Below, piece after piece: positions 42,163 to 52,561 of a DNA stretch of 64,000 nt; position 1 is the first letter of the stretch; each line of letters begins with the position of its first letter. A program made the position numbers and the translations under genes. Under the pieces are notes generated by a model. The model was given only the letters and a program-made list of their open reading frames with translations, did no database searches and was not told the origin of the DNA. This stretch comes from TMED27 sp964350695 (GTDB taxonomy: Bacteria > Pseudomonadota > Alphaproteobacteria > Micavibrionales > Micavibrionaceae). The DNA is taken from the NCBI GenBank assembly GCA_964350695.1, contig CAYGKM010000003.1, positions 62,001 through 126,000 of the forward strand, given 5' to 3'.

Positions 42163-43572
42163 TTAACGAGCCTCGAATTTTTCGTCTGAAGACCAAACAT
42201 CTTCAGATGCGACTTTACTCTCTCTAGGATACTCTAGCTCGAGGGTCGGGAGCAATGCCCCTTTAAGTGCAAGAAGACGATAAACCGCGAACATTTCAAG
42301 GAATTCCGCGTTAATAGTGTTAGAACGCGAAACGAAAAGTTCGTTTTGTGAATCCAAAACATCCAAAAGCGTACGACGGTCTAAATTAAACTGGTCTTTA
42401 TAGGCCTTCACGACTTCTGTGTTGGCATCGGCTTGAGCTGCGAACTGCTTCGCACGCTCACCGGAAGCCACCATAGACGCCCATGTCTGGCGAACATCAT
42501 TCTCAACCTGACGCGCTGATTCTGCGCGCGATTCTTTAGCTTGCTGATGACGGTGCAAGAACTCGCGTGAGCGGGCCATATCTGCGCCGCCGCGATAAAG
42601 GTTCCAGTTTGCAACCACCAACGCAGAGGCGCTGGTATCACGATCATGAACACCGTTAATATCATAACCTGTGCGGCCATTAACCTGGAAATCAACCTGC
42701 GGATAGAACGTGGAACGTGTTTGAATTGCTTCTGCATGCGCACGCTCGATATCCGCTTCAAAAATATCCAAAGTCGGGCTGTAAGCCAATGTTTGCTCTA
42801 CTTCATCGTCAACGCTGGCTGTCAAAACATCGAACGGCACAACAGGCATGTTCAATTGACCGGGCTTGTCACCCACTTCGCGAATATATTGTGCTTCTGC
42901 ATTACGAAGCGCTTCACGTGTGCTTGATTCCGTAGCTTGCGCATTCGACAAACGGGCTTTCGCCTGCTCCATATCCGCTTGCGTCGAACGTCCAGCATCC
43001 ACGCCGTCTTGGATCTGATCCAAAATAGAAATGTGATCCGCCACGTTTTGACGGGCAATCACGAGAAGCTGGCGCTGACGCATAACTTCCAAATAAGATT
43101 CAACAATCGAAAGACCGACAAGCTCGGCTGTTTCACGAACGCGGTGCGCGGAAGACGCAACGCGCGCTTTCTGGCGCTCGACTTCATATTTCGAATCCCA
43201 ACCATCAAAAAGCATTTGCGTAAGCGTCAAAGACACATCATGACGCCATAGCTCTTCCGTATTATTATCATCCGCACGTGTCGCCGGATCGTTACTGTAT
43301 TCAAAACCTGCATCCGCTCTCGCATCAAGTGACGGCAAGAACAGCGCGCGGCCCTGTTTAAGTTCTTCATCTGTCGCACGGCGGCTAGAGGCCACAACGC
43401 CATATTCAGGGTTTGTAGAAACCCCTGTCGCAACCGCATCTTTAAGAGAGATGCTCAATGATTTGTGAAGAGGTTGATCTTCCTGTGCGAAAACGCTACC
43501 CCCGCTAAGGCCGATAAGGGCCAGCGCTGAAACTGTTAATGTGAGCTTTCTAAGCTTAATGTTTGCAACCAC
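42163..43572 (-). CDS. TolC-family outer-membrane channel of the type I secretion system
   Basis: A 469-residue outer-membrane efflux protein. A signal peptide (RKLTLTVSALALIGLSGGSVFAQ) precedes two repeated helix-strand-helix units. Typical TolC traits are VSLTLTQMLFDGWDSKYEVERQKARV, VIARQNVADHISILDQIQDGVDAGRSTQADMEQAKARLSNA and, in the second half, QFNLDRRTLLDVLDSQNELF. The YNLDRRTLLDVL-type motif is a mark of type I secretion TolC homologues. It comes first after the substrate gene in the same orientation, 271 bases away and behind a terminator, so it has its own promoter. Confidence 0.94.
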   Translation of the reverse strand: MVANIKLRKLTLTVSALALIGLSGGSVFAQEDQPLHKSLSISLKDAVATGVSTNPEYGVVASSRRATDEELKQGRALFLPSLDARADAGFEYSNDPATRADDNNTEELWRHDVSLTLTQMLFDGWDSKYEVERQKARVASSAHRVRETAELVGLSIVESYLEVMRQRQLLVIARQNVADHISILDQIQDGVDAGRSTQADMEQAKARLSNAQATESSTREALRNAEAQYIREVGDKPGQLNMPVVPFDVLTASVDDEVEQTLAYSPTLDIFEADIERAHAEAIQTRSTFYPQVDFQVNGRTGYDINGVHDRDTSASALVVANWNLYRGGADMARSREFLHRHQQAKESRAESARQVENDVRQTWASMVASGERAKQFAAQADANTEVVKAYKDQFNLDRRTLLDVLDSQNELFVSRSNTINAEFLEMFAVYRLLALKGALLPTLELEYPRESKVASEDVWSSDEKFEAR

Positions 43573-43660
43573 GATGCAATCCTCTCAATATAATTATTTT
43601 TCTGTGCTTTGGATATGAATTTCTTTTAGAACCTACGCAGAAGTTTAAAAGGGCTCCCAC

Positions 43661-43669
43661 TTATCCACA
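43661..43669 (+). promoter_or_regulatory. Perfect DnaA-box sequence upstream of tolC
   Basis: TTATCCACA matches the strong DnaA box. It lies about 90 bases before the tolC start. A single box can regulate a gene but does not make an origin. Confidence 0.35.
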
Positions 43670-43770
43670 AGCTCTTTCTTTACCTGTTATGCATTTTTTA
43701 ACAAGCAAATGCAACATCTTTTCATAATTTTTCATATATTTATTTCTGGCTAATCTTTTGTTTTTTCATC

Positions 43771-43802
43771 AAAAAAGACCTGGAAATTCATCCAGGCCTT
43801 TC
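43771..43802 (-). terminator. Rho-independent terminator of the giant secreted protein gene
   Basis: On the minus strand AAAGGCCTGG and CCAGGTCTTT pair (one G-U) around an eight-base loop, followed by a T-run. It begins about 42 bases after the stop and separates this gene from tolC. Confidence 0.87.
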
Positions 43803-43843
43803 TGAGAGAGTAGGCCTTTATGGGGCCTATCTGTTAAGCTCTA

Positions 43844-46800
43844 TTAAACTTTACCATCCACGTTAACCGATAGATCAAGATCAAAACCGGTCACGCCTTC
43901 AAGGATCACAAGATCAACGGCTTGCGCGTTTCCGGCTGCGCCGTCAACATCCACAGAAACCACTGTGTTGCCGTCAACTTCAGTCGCAAAAACAAACTCG
44001 TTAATGCTGTCTTGCAAAGGATCATAGCTTTGAAGCAGTGAAGAAATGTCAATTACATCACCCTCGCTTGCATTAAAGTCTTTGATTGTATCCATGCCGA
44101 AATCTTGCGTCGTTTCGAACAAGAAGATATCCGCGCCCGAACCGCCATAAAGCGTGTCCGCACCGGCACTTCCGACCAATACATCGTCACCTTCACCGCC
44201 GACAAGCGACGTACCGTATTCAGTGCCTAAACCATCATTATAGTCGAACCAAACATCGGCAATTTGCGTTGTAGTGCCATCTGCACGGGTCACAGAAGAT
44301 GTTTCTGTCACAAGATTGCCCTCGCTAATCTGGTTGGCTTGATCAACATAGATCGCACCCAGATCGATTTTAATGAGGCCGGCCTGATCCATGCTCAACA
44401 TTTCGTTGAGCTGAGATACACCGTCAGCATTCAGATCTTGCCAAACAACCAATGACCCAAAGATGTCATCATTCGCATCAATAACGCCGTCGGCATTCAC
44501 ATCATACTGTGCAAGATTACCAAACCCGCTATTTGTATCGGCGTTATTACCGAACAATTCGCTTTGATCATTAATGATACCGTCATTGTTCACATCAAGT
44601 GCAAGCAATGCATCATCGCCTTTAACCCATCCTGTTTGATCCAGGATACCGTCATTGGTCATGTCAAAGGCAACGCCTTCCATGAGCGAGAGTAACTCAA
44701 TACCATCACCGTCCATATCGATCACCAATGGGGAGATACAATACCAAACAGGAATCGTCGTTGAATAGCTGGTGTTATTATCGGAATAATCCCACTCGCC
44801 GCCTGACAAATTCTTCTCGAAGGAATGAATTGTCACACCAACATTGCGAATACCGTCAAGATTACTTGGTCCTTGATATGTTAGATACAAATCACTTTTA
44901 ATGAAATCGACTGCATCTTCATATGTCATACCACTCAAATCAATCGTGTAAGTCGTACCAGACGCATTTGTTACTTTTCCGCTCACTTCCGTGTAAGTAC
45001 CATTAGGATTCTTAACAGACAGACTGGTCACATTATCAATGGCATCCGGCAACGTAAACACAATCTTCTTCAAAGATTCAGAGCCATCAGCATCAGGATG
45101 CGTCAAGTCTTCAATCTTGATTTTAGAATGTGATACCCAGTCTTCGGTTCCACCGTTGCCGCCATACTTCGACCACTGCGTCATAACAAACGTTTTCGCT
45201 GCACTCCACTCGTGGCCTGTAACGCCCGCATCGAATGAAAACGCATCAACAACCGCATCTGTAGTAATTTTGAAACCATCATCAGATGTCTCTGTCTGAG
45301 CTGTATCAGGGTCATAAACAGACGCACGAACATTCAAACCTGTCAAATCAACATCGCTGTTGGCTGGCGGTGCGAATGTGAACGAACCTGTATAATCATG
45401 CTGTCCCGCAGGCAATGTCAGCTGGTATGTACCGCCGCCAAGATTTGTCCAGCCAGTCGCTGTTACATCCCAAGCAGGGTCTACACCGGTCAACGTCAAA
45501 GTCATAACTTCGTCGCCGTCGCCGCCTGTGTAATTCGCAGTCACAGGAACATCAACTTCGCCGTCTTCTTTAACACAGATGTCATCAACACCGTTGTTAA
45601 CTTCAACATCAACGTGAACTTCCGGCGTACCATCAACAAGGTCGATCATCACGAAACCTGTCGCTGTGTCACCGTCAAAATCATTGATCTCAACGAAGAA
45701 CTGAAGCCATAAAATGTCCTTATCACCATGATCAATATCGGCATATTGAGTATATGTATATTGACCGTCATTATTGATTGTGAACTCAAGAACAGTCGTA
45801 CCGTTCGCAAGCTTACCAACATAACCGTCAGCCGTCTCTGTAACCGTGATCGGAGAACCGTTTGATGTCAAATTGATAACAGGACCGCCAACTGTATCTT
45901 TGGCCATGAAGTTACCGTTCGGGTTAATTTCACCCTTACCGTCTTCGCCGTATGAATGAGCAAGCGTTCCATCAACAACCAATGGTGTCGAGAAATCTGT
46001 CGGCTCGGAAATACCACCGGCAAAAGAAGAGATTTGCGGACCGTCATCAAAGACACGAACCTTAACCGTTACAGGCGCTTCATCACCATCTGAATCGATG
46101 GCTTTTACACCGAAGTTCAAATTGATAACGTCATTCGCATTTGTCGCATCGGCATGATCCAAAGGCTGAGAAAGAATAAATTCATACTCACCTGTTGTTT
46201 CGTTGATAGACAAGCGGAACACTTCGTCTCCACCGGCGCGGCCAACATAATCATTGCCTTCGATATCAACATTTACAGGAACACCGTTTGAAGTCAGCGT
46301 ACCGTCCTTCGCACCGTTGACAACCTGGAAATCAGACGCATCTGTCGGCTCGAAAGACCCTGGCGCATCGTCACCGAAATTCGCATTAATAAAGTTGCTG
46401 TCTTCGTCGCGTGGATCCATATCGGTCTCATCAACCGAAAGAATTTTGGCTGTTGCTGTCGGCTTATCATCACCATCAACAAGGTCAATCATCACGAAGC
46501 CTGTATCTGTATCACCGTCAAAATCATTGATCTCAACGAAGAACTGAAGCCATAGAACTTCTTTACCCGGTGGGTGGTCAATATTCGCAAACTGCTTATA
46601 GCTGTACTGACCGTCATTATTGATTGTGAACTCAAGAACAGTCGTACCGTTCGCAAGCTTACCAACATAACCGTCAGCCGTCTCTGTAACCGTGATCGGA
46701 GAACCGTTTGATGTCAAATTGATAACAGGACCGCCAACTGTATCTTTGGCCATGAAGTTACCGTTCGGGTTAATTTCACCCTTACCGTCTTCGCCATATG

Positions 46801-49800
46801 AATGATCCAATGTTCCATCAACAACCAATGGTGTTGAGAAATCTGTCGGCTCGGCAACACCGCCCGCATGGGAAGAAATGGATGGACCATCGTCAAACAC
46901 ACGAACTCTAACGGTTACAGGGGCAGTATCATCATCTGAATCCTGAACTGTAACACCGAATGTAAGGTTAATAACGTCGTTCGCATCTGTCGCATCGGCA
47001 TGATCCAAAGGCTGAGAAAGAATAAACTCGTACTCGCCTGTTTCTTTGTTCAAATCAAGGCGGAAGACTTCCGTGTTATCGGCTGTGCGGCCAACATAAT
47101 CATTACCTTCAACCTTAACGGATACCGCATCACCATTAGATGTCAGCGCACCGTCTTTTGCACCGGAAACAAGCTGGAATGAACCATCACCGGTTGCCGT
47201 AAACGTACCTGGATCATCACCGCCGAAATCAGCAACAATTTGACCGCTCACTTCGTCTTGCGGATTCATGTCTGTTTCATCAACAGCCACAATACCGGGG
47301 TTCGCAACGATTGGCGTATCATCAACCAGATCCTTACCGCAAAGCTCAAGCGTCGCAGTTGACTGGTCGCCATCACCGTCTTGAAGAACATACTGGAATG
47401 TATCCATGATGCAATCTTCACCCGGATACTCGACATGAACATCATGCAGCACGAAAGATGACTGGTGGTAAGGCAAGCCAACCGAATCAATCATCTTGCC
47501 GCCAAAATCAGCAGAATCGAATGACACTGTTACAACACCGTTAACAGGCGTTGTCGTCGCAATATCGAAGATCACTGTCTCGGTTGTACCATCTTGGAAT
47601 TTGATATCGAAACGCAGATCAGATGTCAGGTTGTTTGAGCCAATATCACCAATCTCAAACGTCACTTTCTCGGCAAGCGCGAAATCAACGTTAAGTCCGT
47701 CAGGATTAGGCCAGACTTTTTGATCATGACCAACACCAACACCAGGACCAGTACCATTCCACCATGTCAGGTCAGTACCTGTCGTAGAGGTCACGGTAAT
47801 ACCGTTCTTCGTAAAGGCAGCAGCATTCCCTGCAACATCACCTGAATTTGGATCCAAAGTATCAGCCCCGCCATTCGGCGCTGTAACGCCTGCGTTCAGA
47901 ACATAAGAATATGAACCGTCATCTTGAATAGTCAGCACGCCGTAATCACCGTTAATGCTGGCTGAACCGCCCGCAGGAACGTCAACAACTGTGCCGTTAT
48001 GAATGATCTGAACCACATCATGGTCAGCACTTTCCGCCGGCGCATCATCTTTGGATAGATCATCAGCCGCACCAGCGCCGCCGTTCAAACCGGTAATCAC
48101 ATTACCGTTCGCAACGCCTGCATTCGTGTCGTACGAGTTGAAATCATCATGCGCGACAGGGCCGTCATCTTTAACGGTCACTGTAATCGTGCCCGGATCT
48201 GTATCACCATCGGCATCCTTGGCAATAACGCCAAAGTTCAATGTGATTGCATCATCAGGATTGGTCGTGTCTGCATGATCCAAAGGCGCGCTTTGCGTAA
48301 ACTCATACTCGCCTGTTTCTGCATTCAACGTCAGACGGAAAACTTCCGTACCGCCTGCTGTACCAACATAATCATTACCAACAATCGTAACGTTTACAGG
48401 AACATCATTCGATGTCAGCGCATTATTTGTCGCACCTGCAAAGTTGAATGTACCGATACCCGCAACCTCGAATGTCCCTGGGCCGTCATTACCGAAATCT
48501 GCGGTAAGCTGGTTAGAGTCGCTATCAGTCGGCACCAAATCAGTGTCATCCGTTTGCAATGGTTTCGGCGCAGCAAGCTCTGGCTTGTCATCCACGTCTT
48601 TAATAGTGATCGTCAGCTCGGCTGTGTCGGTATCACCATCAAAGTCTGTGTAACCATATGTGAACTCATCAGTCTCAACATTCGCATTTCCACCATTGGA
48701 TACATATTGATATGTACCATCAGCATTAATATTCAGCGTACCGTGGTCACCATTAATGGATGTCGCAACACCGGGCACAACCGCCACAGTGTTTGCACCA
48801 AATGTAATGCTTGTAACAACTGACGGTGAATCTTCACCGGCAATATCGTTATCTGTAACATTGCCATTCACAGTTGTTGTGTTCTGAAGAACAGTATTCC
48901 CGTCATCAAACGCAACAGGCGCGTCATCAAGAATGTTAATCGTCAAAACGCCTTCGGCTGCATCGCCGTCACTGTCTTTAACAGTGATACCGAAATCAAT
49001 TTTGATCAGATCATTCGGATCCGTGCTGTCTGCATGGTCCAATGTACCCTTAAGCTCGAATGAATAATCGCCGTTATCTTGAATAATCAAAACGAAGATC
49101 TCTTCGCCTGATGTCGTTGTACCGACATAACCATCCGCAGTCGCCGTAACATTCACTGTTTCACCACCTGATGTCAGGTTTCCACCGGCCAAAGAGCCGC
49201 TTGGAGTCACGCTGCCGTTAGGGGTGATCGAACCTTGCCCGTCCAAACCGAAATCAACATTCAATGTCTCGTTAATAACCAATGGCCCTGGATTAATATT
49301 CGTCTCATCCACAGTCATCGCATCAGAAACCGCCACAGGCGCACCATCTGGCGTAACCTTGATAGAAAGCTTCGCAGTATCATTATCTGTGTCGCCATCA
49401 GTCAATGTATATGTGAACACAAGAGTCCCGTCAGGATCGCCTGTATTTACAGCTTCGAATGTATATGAACCGTCATAGCTAAGCGTCAATGTACCTAAAG
49501 GCGTTGTAATAACGGCCGGAATACCCGGAACTATAGAATATGTTGCTCCGCCGAACTCAACTTCAGTAACGTTGTTATCAACGTCTTGGCTGAAATCATC
49601 ATTCGCAGTCACGCTACCTGTAATGCTTTGACCTTCTTCCGCGCCGTTGAAATCATCATTCGCAACAACGCCGTCATCCGCTACAGATACAGTAATCGTG
49701 CCTGTGTCGCTATCACCGTCCGTGCTCGTCACAGCAACGCCGAATTCAAGCTCGATTGTGTCATTCGGGTCTGTCCCGTCTGGGTGATCGAATGGCGCAA

Positions 49801-52111
49801 CTTGGGTGTAAACATATTTACCTGTCTGATCGACAGTCAGTGTGAAGATCGTGCCTTGTGTAGGCGTTGTACCTTCATAACCATCAGCAGTCTGAACAAA
49901 TGTTACAGGCTCAAGACCGGCAGTCAACGCGATCGGCACGCCGCCGACTTTAGCAACAACATTTCCGTCAGGTGAAATCGTCCCAACTTCAGTACCGAAA
50001 TTTGTAATCAATGTGTCAGATGTTGAAATCGGACCAACATCAAGGTTTGTTTCATCAACATCACCTTTTGCATCACCGATAGTCGGAACATCATCTTTAA
50101 CTTTAATAAGGATAGTCGTTGAGTCTGTGTCGCCATCGCCGTCGGTTACCGTCGCGCCGAAAGTCAGATCAATAATATCATTCGGGTCATTCGGATCTGC
50201 GTGATCCAATGTTCCCAAAAGATTGAATGTGTATGAACCGTCAGTTTCGATTGTCAGCGTGAAGATCGTATCTCCGCCAACAGCAGTTGTACCGATATAT
50301 TGATTGCCAACCAATGTCACTTCAACAGTGTCACCGCCGGATGTCAGGTTTCCGCCAAGAGCAGACCCACCAAATGTGAATGACCCTGCGCCGGTTGGCG
50401 TCACTGCGCCCGGTACATCCGCACCGAAATCTACCGTCAGCTTACCGCTTTCAGAAACGCCCGGAAGGTCTGTTTCATCAACTATCTCAAGACCGTCACC
50501 CAACTTAGGTGTGTCGTTTTTAAATTCAGGAACCGAATCATTGATATTCACAGTGATTGTCGTCGCTGTTGTGTCACCATCAAAGTCAGTCACCGTTACA
50601 GGGAACTGAATGCTGATCGTGTCATTCACAGGATTGTGATCCAATGGCACTTTTTGCGTATATGTATAGCCGCCTGTCGCAGGATTAATCACCAATTCAA
50701 ACGCTGTTGCGCCGCCTGGTAATGTCCCGACATAACCGCCGGCTGTTGCCGTGATCGTAATCACATCGCCGCCGGATGTCAGCGTAGTCACGCCCGTTAC
50801 GCTCGCAGGCGTTCCTGTTGGCGTAACCGTTCCTTCAACATCGTTACCGAAATCTATAATAAGTGTGTCATTAATAACAACATCACCGCCCGCAAGCGCA
50901 GATTCGTCAAACGTATTGGAATCAGGCGCAGCATCCGCCGGCGCATCATCCGCAACATTAATTGTAACCGTACCGAAATCAACGTCACCGTTGCTGTCTT
51001 CAACAATAATACCGAACTGAAGTGAAATCACATCATTTGGATCGGTTGCATCATTATGATCAATCGGCAAGAACTGCTCGAACTCATACTCACCCAAATT
51101 GTTAACAGTAAATGTAAACACTGTGTCACCGGCAGGGGTTTTACCTGTGTAGCCTGTCGGCGTCGCTGTAATAGTAATAAGCTCGCCGCCGGATGTGAAA
51201 GTACCGCCAAGAAGCGAACCGCTTACATTATATGTACCGTCTGCCGCAACCAAACCTGGCGAATCAACACCGAAATCAACGGGAATAGTCCCTGATTGTT
51301 GCAATGTCGGCGCAAGATTCGTTTCATCAAGATCAACAACAACATCGCCAACAACGGGAATACTGTTTGGCGCTGCGCCTGATGGACCTTGAGGCTGGAA
51401 AAGAAGCTCTTCAGTCGGAACATCTACGCCATACTGAAGCAATGTCGGATCAATAGGACCAACATCTTCCAGGCCCGCAACACCTTGCGGGTTAAAGCTG
51501 GAGTTAAAACCAAAACCGGTATTACCACCGGCCGCGCCTGCGCCGTCATCACCGGCAGCAGTTTCAATTTCCGCCAAAGCTTCTGCAAGCTCAGCCATTT
51601 CATCACCGGCAGCCGGCTCAACCTTGGCAACCTGCTCCGCCTGCGTATCAGCAGGAACTTCAGCAACTTGCTGAATTTCGGATTGAGGCTCTTCTAATTC
51701 TGTATCTTCTGGAACGGTCTCAACGACCTCAATCATACGACCCGCAAGCTCATCAATCGTAAGCTCATTACTAAAGGCCAATGTTGCTGGAGTAGAGGCA
51801 GTTGACGCCGCACCGAAATTTTTGAGAACAAGAGCGCTATTGTCCGCAAAAGTCAGTGTCAGAGTATCACCCTGCTGTACGAAAGATTGAACATCACCTT
51901 CCGCAAAATCGAAAAAGTATTTTTGCCCGGGCGCAAGAAGCACCTCAAGAACTTCACCATTGCTTGGCTGCTCTATAACTATGGGGACAGCAATACCTGA
52001 AGTAGGATCTCCTCCGACGACACATGTGTCATCAATAATTTTTTCTGATCCGGCCTCGGTAGTCTCTACCTGGGCTTCAGTTGTACCGGCATTTGCGCTC
52101 TCGGTTGCCAT
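43844..52111 (-). CDS. Giant type I-secreted repeat protein (T1SS-143 repeats, RTX-type C-terminus)
   Basis: A 2755-residue acidic surface or secreted protein, probably an adhesin. Residues 1-130 hold an N-terminal module (FDFAEGDVQSFVQQGDTLTLTF); 130-240 are acidic and low-complexity. About ten T1SS-143-type repeats follow, each opening with VDETN/D.L and ..DFG.D.PG and containing LTSGG...GYVG. VCBS-like units (DDFNGAEEGQSITGSVTAND) lie between them. Near 2480-2560 is an EF-hand-like calcium region (IDMDGDGIELL, ALDVNNDGIINDQSELFG). The last 118 residues carry one RTX block (GGEGDDVLVGSAGADTLYGG) and the type I secretion signal. AAGGAG precedes ATG 52111. The tolC-ABC-HlyD genes downstream are its exporter. 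CtrA-like boxes stand upstream. Confidence 0.92.
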   Translation of the reverse strand: MATESANAGTTEAQVETTEAGSEKIIDDTCVVGGDPTSGIAVPIVIEQPSNGEVLEVLLAPGQKYFFDFAEGDVQSFVQQGDTLTLTFADNSALVLKNFGAASTASTPATLAFSNELTIDELAGRMIEVVETVPEDTELEEPQSEIQQVAEVPADTQAEQVAKVEPAAGDEMAELAEALAEIETAAGDDGAGAAGGNTGFGFNSSFNPQGVAGLEDVGPIDPTLLQYGVDVPTEELLFQPQGPSGAAPNSIPVVGDVVVDLDETNLAPTLQQSGTIPVDFGVDSPGLVAADGTYNVSGSLLGGTFTSGGELITITATPTGYTGKTPAGDTVFTFTVNNLGEYEFEQFLPIDHNDATDPNDVISLQFGIIVEDSNGDVDFGTVTINVADDAPADAAPDSNTFDESALAGGDVVINDTLIIDFGNDVEGTVTPTGTPASVTGVTTLTSGGDVITITATAGGYVGTLPGGATAFELVINPATGGYTYTQKVPLDHNPVNDTISIQFPVTVTDFDGDTTATTITVNINDSVPEFKNDTPKLGDGLEIVDETDLPGVSESGKLTVDFGADVPGAVTPTGAGSFTFGGSALGGNLTSGGDTVEVTLVGNQYIGTTAVGGDTIFTLTIETDGSYTFNLLGTLDHADPNDPNDIIDLTFGATVTDGDGDTDSTTILIKVKDDVPTIGDAKGDVDETNLDVGPISTSDTLITNFGTEVGTISPDGNVVAKVGGVPIALTAGLEPVTFVQTADGYEGTTPTQGTIFTLTVDQTGKYVYTQVAPFDHPDGTDPNDTIELEFGVAVTSTDGDSDTGTITVSVADDGVVANDDFNGAEEGQSITGSVTANDDFSQDVDNNVTEVEFGGATYSIVPGIPAVITTPLGTLTLSYDGSYTFEAVNTGDPDGTLVFTYTLTDGDTDNDTAKLSIKVTPDGAPVAVSDAMTVDETNINPGPLVINETLNVDFGLDGQGSITPNGSVTPSGSLAGGNLTSGGETVNVTATADGYVGTTTSGEEIFVLIIQDNGDYSFELKGTLDHADSTDPNDLIKIDFGITVKDSDGDAAEGVLTINILDDAPVAFDDGNTVLQNTTTVNGNVTDNDIAGEDSPSVVTSITFGANTVAVVPGVATSINGDHGTLNINADGTYQYVSNGGNANVETDEFTYGYTDFDGDTDTAELTITIKDVDDKPELAAPKPLQTDDTDLVPTDSDSNQLTADFGNDGPGTFEVAGIGTFNFAGATNNALTSNDVPVNVTIVGNDYVGTAGGTEVFRLTLNAETGEYEFTQSAPLDHADTTNPDDAITLNFGVIAKDADGDTDPGTITVTVKDDGPVAHDDFNSYDTNAGVANGNVITGLNGGAGAADDLSKDDAPAESADHDVVQIIHNGTVVDVPAGGSASINGDYGVLTIQDDGSYSYVLNAGVTAPNGGADTLDPNSGDVAGNAAAFTKNGITVTSTTGTDLTWWNGTGPGVGVGHDQKVWPNPDGLNVDFALAEKVTFEIGDIGSNNLTSDLRFDIKFQDGTTETVIFDIATTTPVNGVVTVSFDSADFGGKMIDSVGLPYHQSSFVLHDVHVEYPGEDCIMDTFQYVLQDGDGDQSTATLELCGKDLVDDTPIVANPGIVAVDETDMNPQDEVSGQIVADFGGDDPGTFTATGDGSFQLVSGAKDGALTSNGDAVSVKVEGNDYVGRTADNTEVFRLDLNKETGEYEFILSQPLDHADATDANDVINLTFGVTVQDSDDDTAPVTVRVRVFDDGPSISSHAGGVAEPTDFSTPLVVDGTLDHSYGEDGKGEINPNGNFMAKDTVGGPVINLTSNGSPITVTETADGYVGKLANGTTVLEFTINNDGQYSYKQFANIDHPPGKEVLWLQFFVEINDFDGDTDTGFVMIDLVDGDDKPTATAKILSVDETDMDPRDEDSNFINANFGDDAPGSFEPTDASDFQVVNGAKDGTLTSNGVPVNVDIEGNDYVGRAGGDEVFRLSINETTGEYEFILSQPLDHADATNANDVINLNFGVKAIDSDGDEAPVTVKVRVFDDGPQISSFAGGISEPTDFSTPLVVDGTLAHSYGEDGKGEINPNGNFMAKDTVGGPVINLTSNGSPITVTETADGYVGKLANGTTVLEFTINNDGQYTYTQYADIDHGDKDILWLQFFVEINDFDGDTATGFVMIDLVDGTPEVHVDVEVNNGVDDICVKEDGEVDVPVTANYTGGDGDEVMTLTLTGVDPAWDVTATGWTNLGGGTYQLTLPAGQHDYTGSFTFAPPANSDVDLTGLNVRASVYDPDTAQTETSDDGFKITTDAVVDAFSFDAGVTGHEWSAAKTFVMTQWSKYGGNGGTEDWVSHSKIKIEDLTHPDADGSESLKKIVFTLPDAIDNVTSLSVKNPNGTYTEVSGKVTNASGTTYTIDLSGMTYEDAVDFIKSDLYLTYQGPSNLDGIRNVGVTIHSFEKNLSGGEWDYSDNNTSYSTTIPVWYCISPLVIDMDGDGIELLSLMEGVAFDMTNDGILDQTGWVKGDDALLALDVNNDGIINDQSELFGNNADTNSGFGNLAQYDVNADGVIDANDDIFGSLVVWQDLNADGVSQLNEMLSMDQAGLIKIDLGAIYVDQANQISEGNLVTETSSVTRADGTTTQIADVWFDYNDGLGTEYGTSLVGGEGDDVLVGSAGADTLYGGSGADIFLFETTQDFGMDTIKDFNASEGDVIDISSLLQSYDPLQDSINEFVFATEVDGNTVVSVDVDGAAGNAQAVDLVILEGVTGFDLDLSVNVDGKV
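45762..45949. repeat. 188-bp perfect direct repeat, copy 1, inside the giant gene
   Basis: Identical base for base to 46608-46795, exactly 846 bp (282 codons) apart. The surrounding 280-residue units are also nearly identical in protein. This indicates recent duplication or gene conversion. Confidence 0.9.
46608..46795. repeat. 188-bp perfect direct repeat, copy 2, inside the giant gene
   Basis: Second copy of the repeat at 45762-45949. Recombination between the two would remove or add 282 codons in frame, so repeat number could vary between cells. Confidence 0.9.
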
Positions 52112-52168
52112 TTTTACTCTCTCCTTTAGTTACACTGTACGGACAAGCCCAGTGGACTTTGACCGAAA

Positions 52169-52184
52169 TTAACACTTTCTTAAC
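52169..52184. promoter_or_regulatory. CtrA-like box 1 upstream of the giant gene
   Basis: TTAACACTTTCTTAAC is a perfect TTAA-N7-TTAAC, 58 bases before the start codon of the giant gene. It lies just downstream of the predicted -10, a position that would favour repression if that promoter is right. Confidence 0.55.
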
Positions 52185-52196
52185 AGAATGGAACAA

Positions 52197-52225
52197 TTTT
52201 TAACTGAACCGAGACGATTTGTCAA
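52197..52225 (-). promoter_or_regulatory. Candidate promoter of the giant secreted protein gene
   Basis: On the minus strand: TTGACA (52225-52220), 17-base spacer, TAAAAA (52202-52197). The -35 is perfect, the -10 matches four of six. The expected leader is about 80 bases. Confidence 0.5.
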
Positions 52226-52322
52226 CAGTTATGTTAAAAACATTCTTGTCTAAATTTCTTAATTAAAGCTTATATACACGAAAATGTATTGGATACCCCG
52301 CCTTTTTTTAACACCACTCTTA

Positions 52323-52337
52323 TTAACTGCCTTTTAA
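52323..52337. promoter_or_regulatory. CtrA-like box 2 upstream of the giant gene
   Basis: TTAACTGCCTTTTAA, a second perfect TTAA-N7-TTAA, about 150 bases beyond the first. Paired boxes before one gene are less likely to be chance. Confidence 0.45.
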
Positions 52338-52548
52338 ATCTGTTTTTTATCTTGCTCAAAAAAATAAAGATGCTAAAAAGCGCCTAAAGAATCATGAGCA
52401 AGGTTTTATAACCTCAGTCTATAGGATAGTGCCGATTCGTTAAAAAGCTGTAAAGATTACACATAAGCAGCGGTATCTATGTAAAGTTTTATATAAATCG
52501 GCGTTCCCTCACAAAAAAACATCAAAAAAAATGACATGTTAGTACTTT

Positions 52549-52557
52549 TGTGGATAA
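52549..52557 (-). promoter_or_regulatory. Perfect DnaA-box sequence
   Basis: TGTGGATAA is the complement of TTATCCACA. It lies five bases before the first site of the GANTC cluster. Confidence 0.4.
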
Positions 52558-52561
52558 CTTT

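Noticed and set aside
43844..52111. CRISPR array or tandem satellite
   Set aside because: The repeats are coding, in frame, 100-280 codons long, and belong to the secreted protein.
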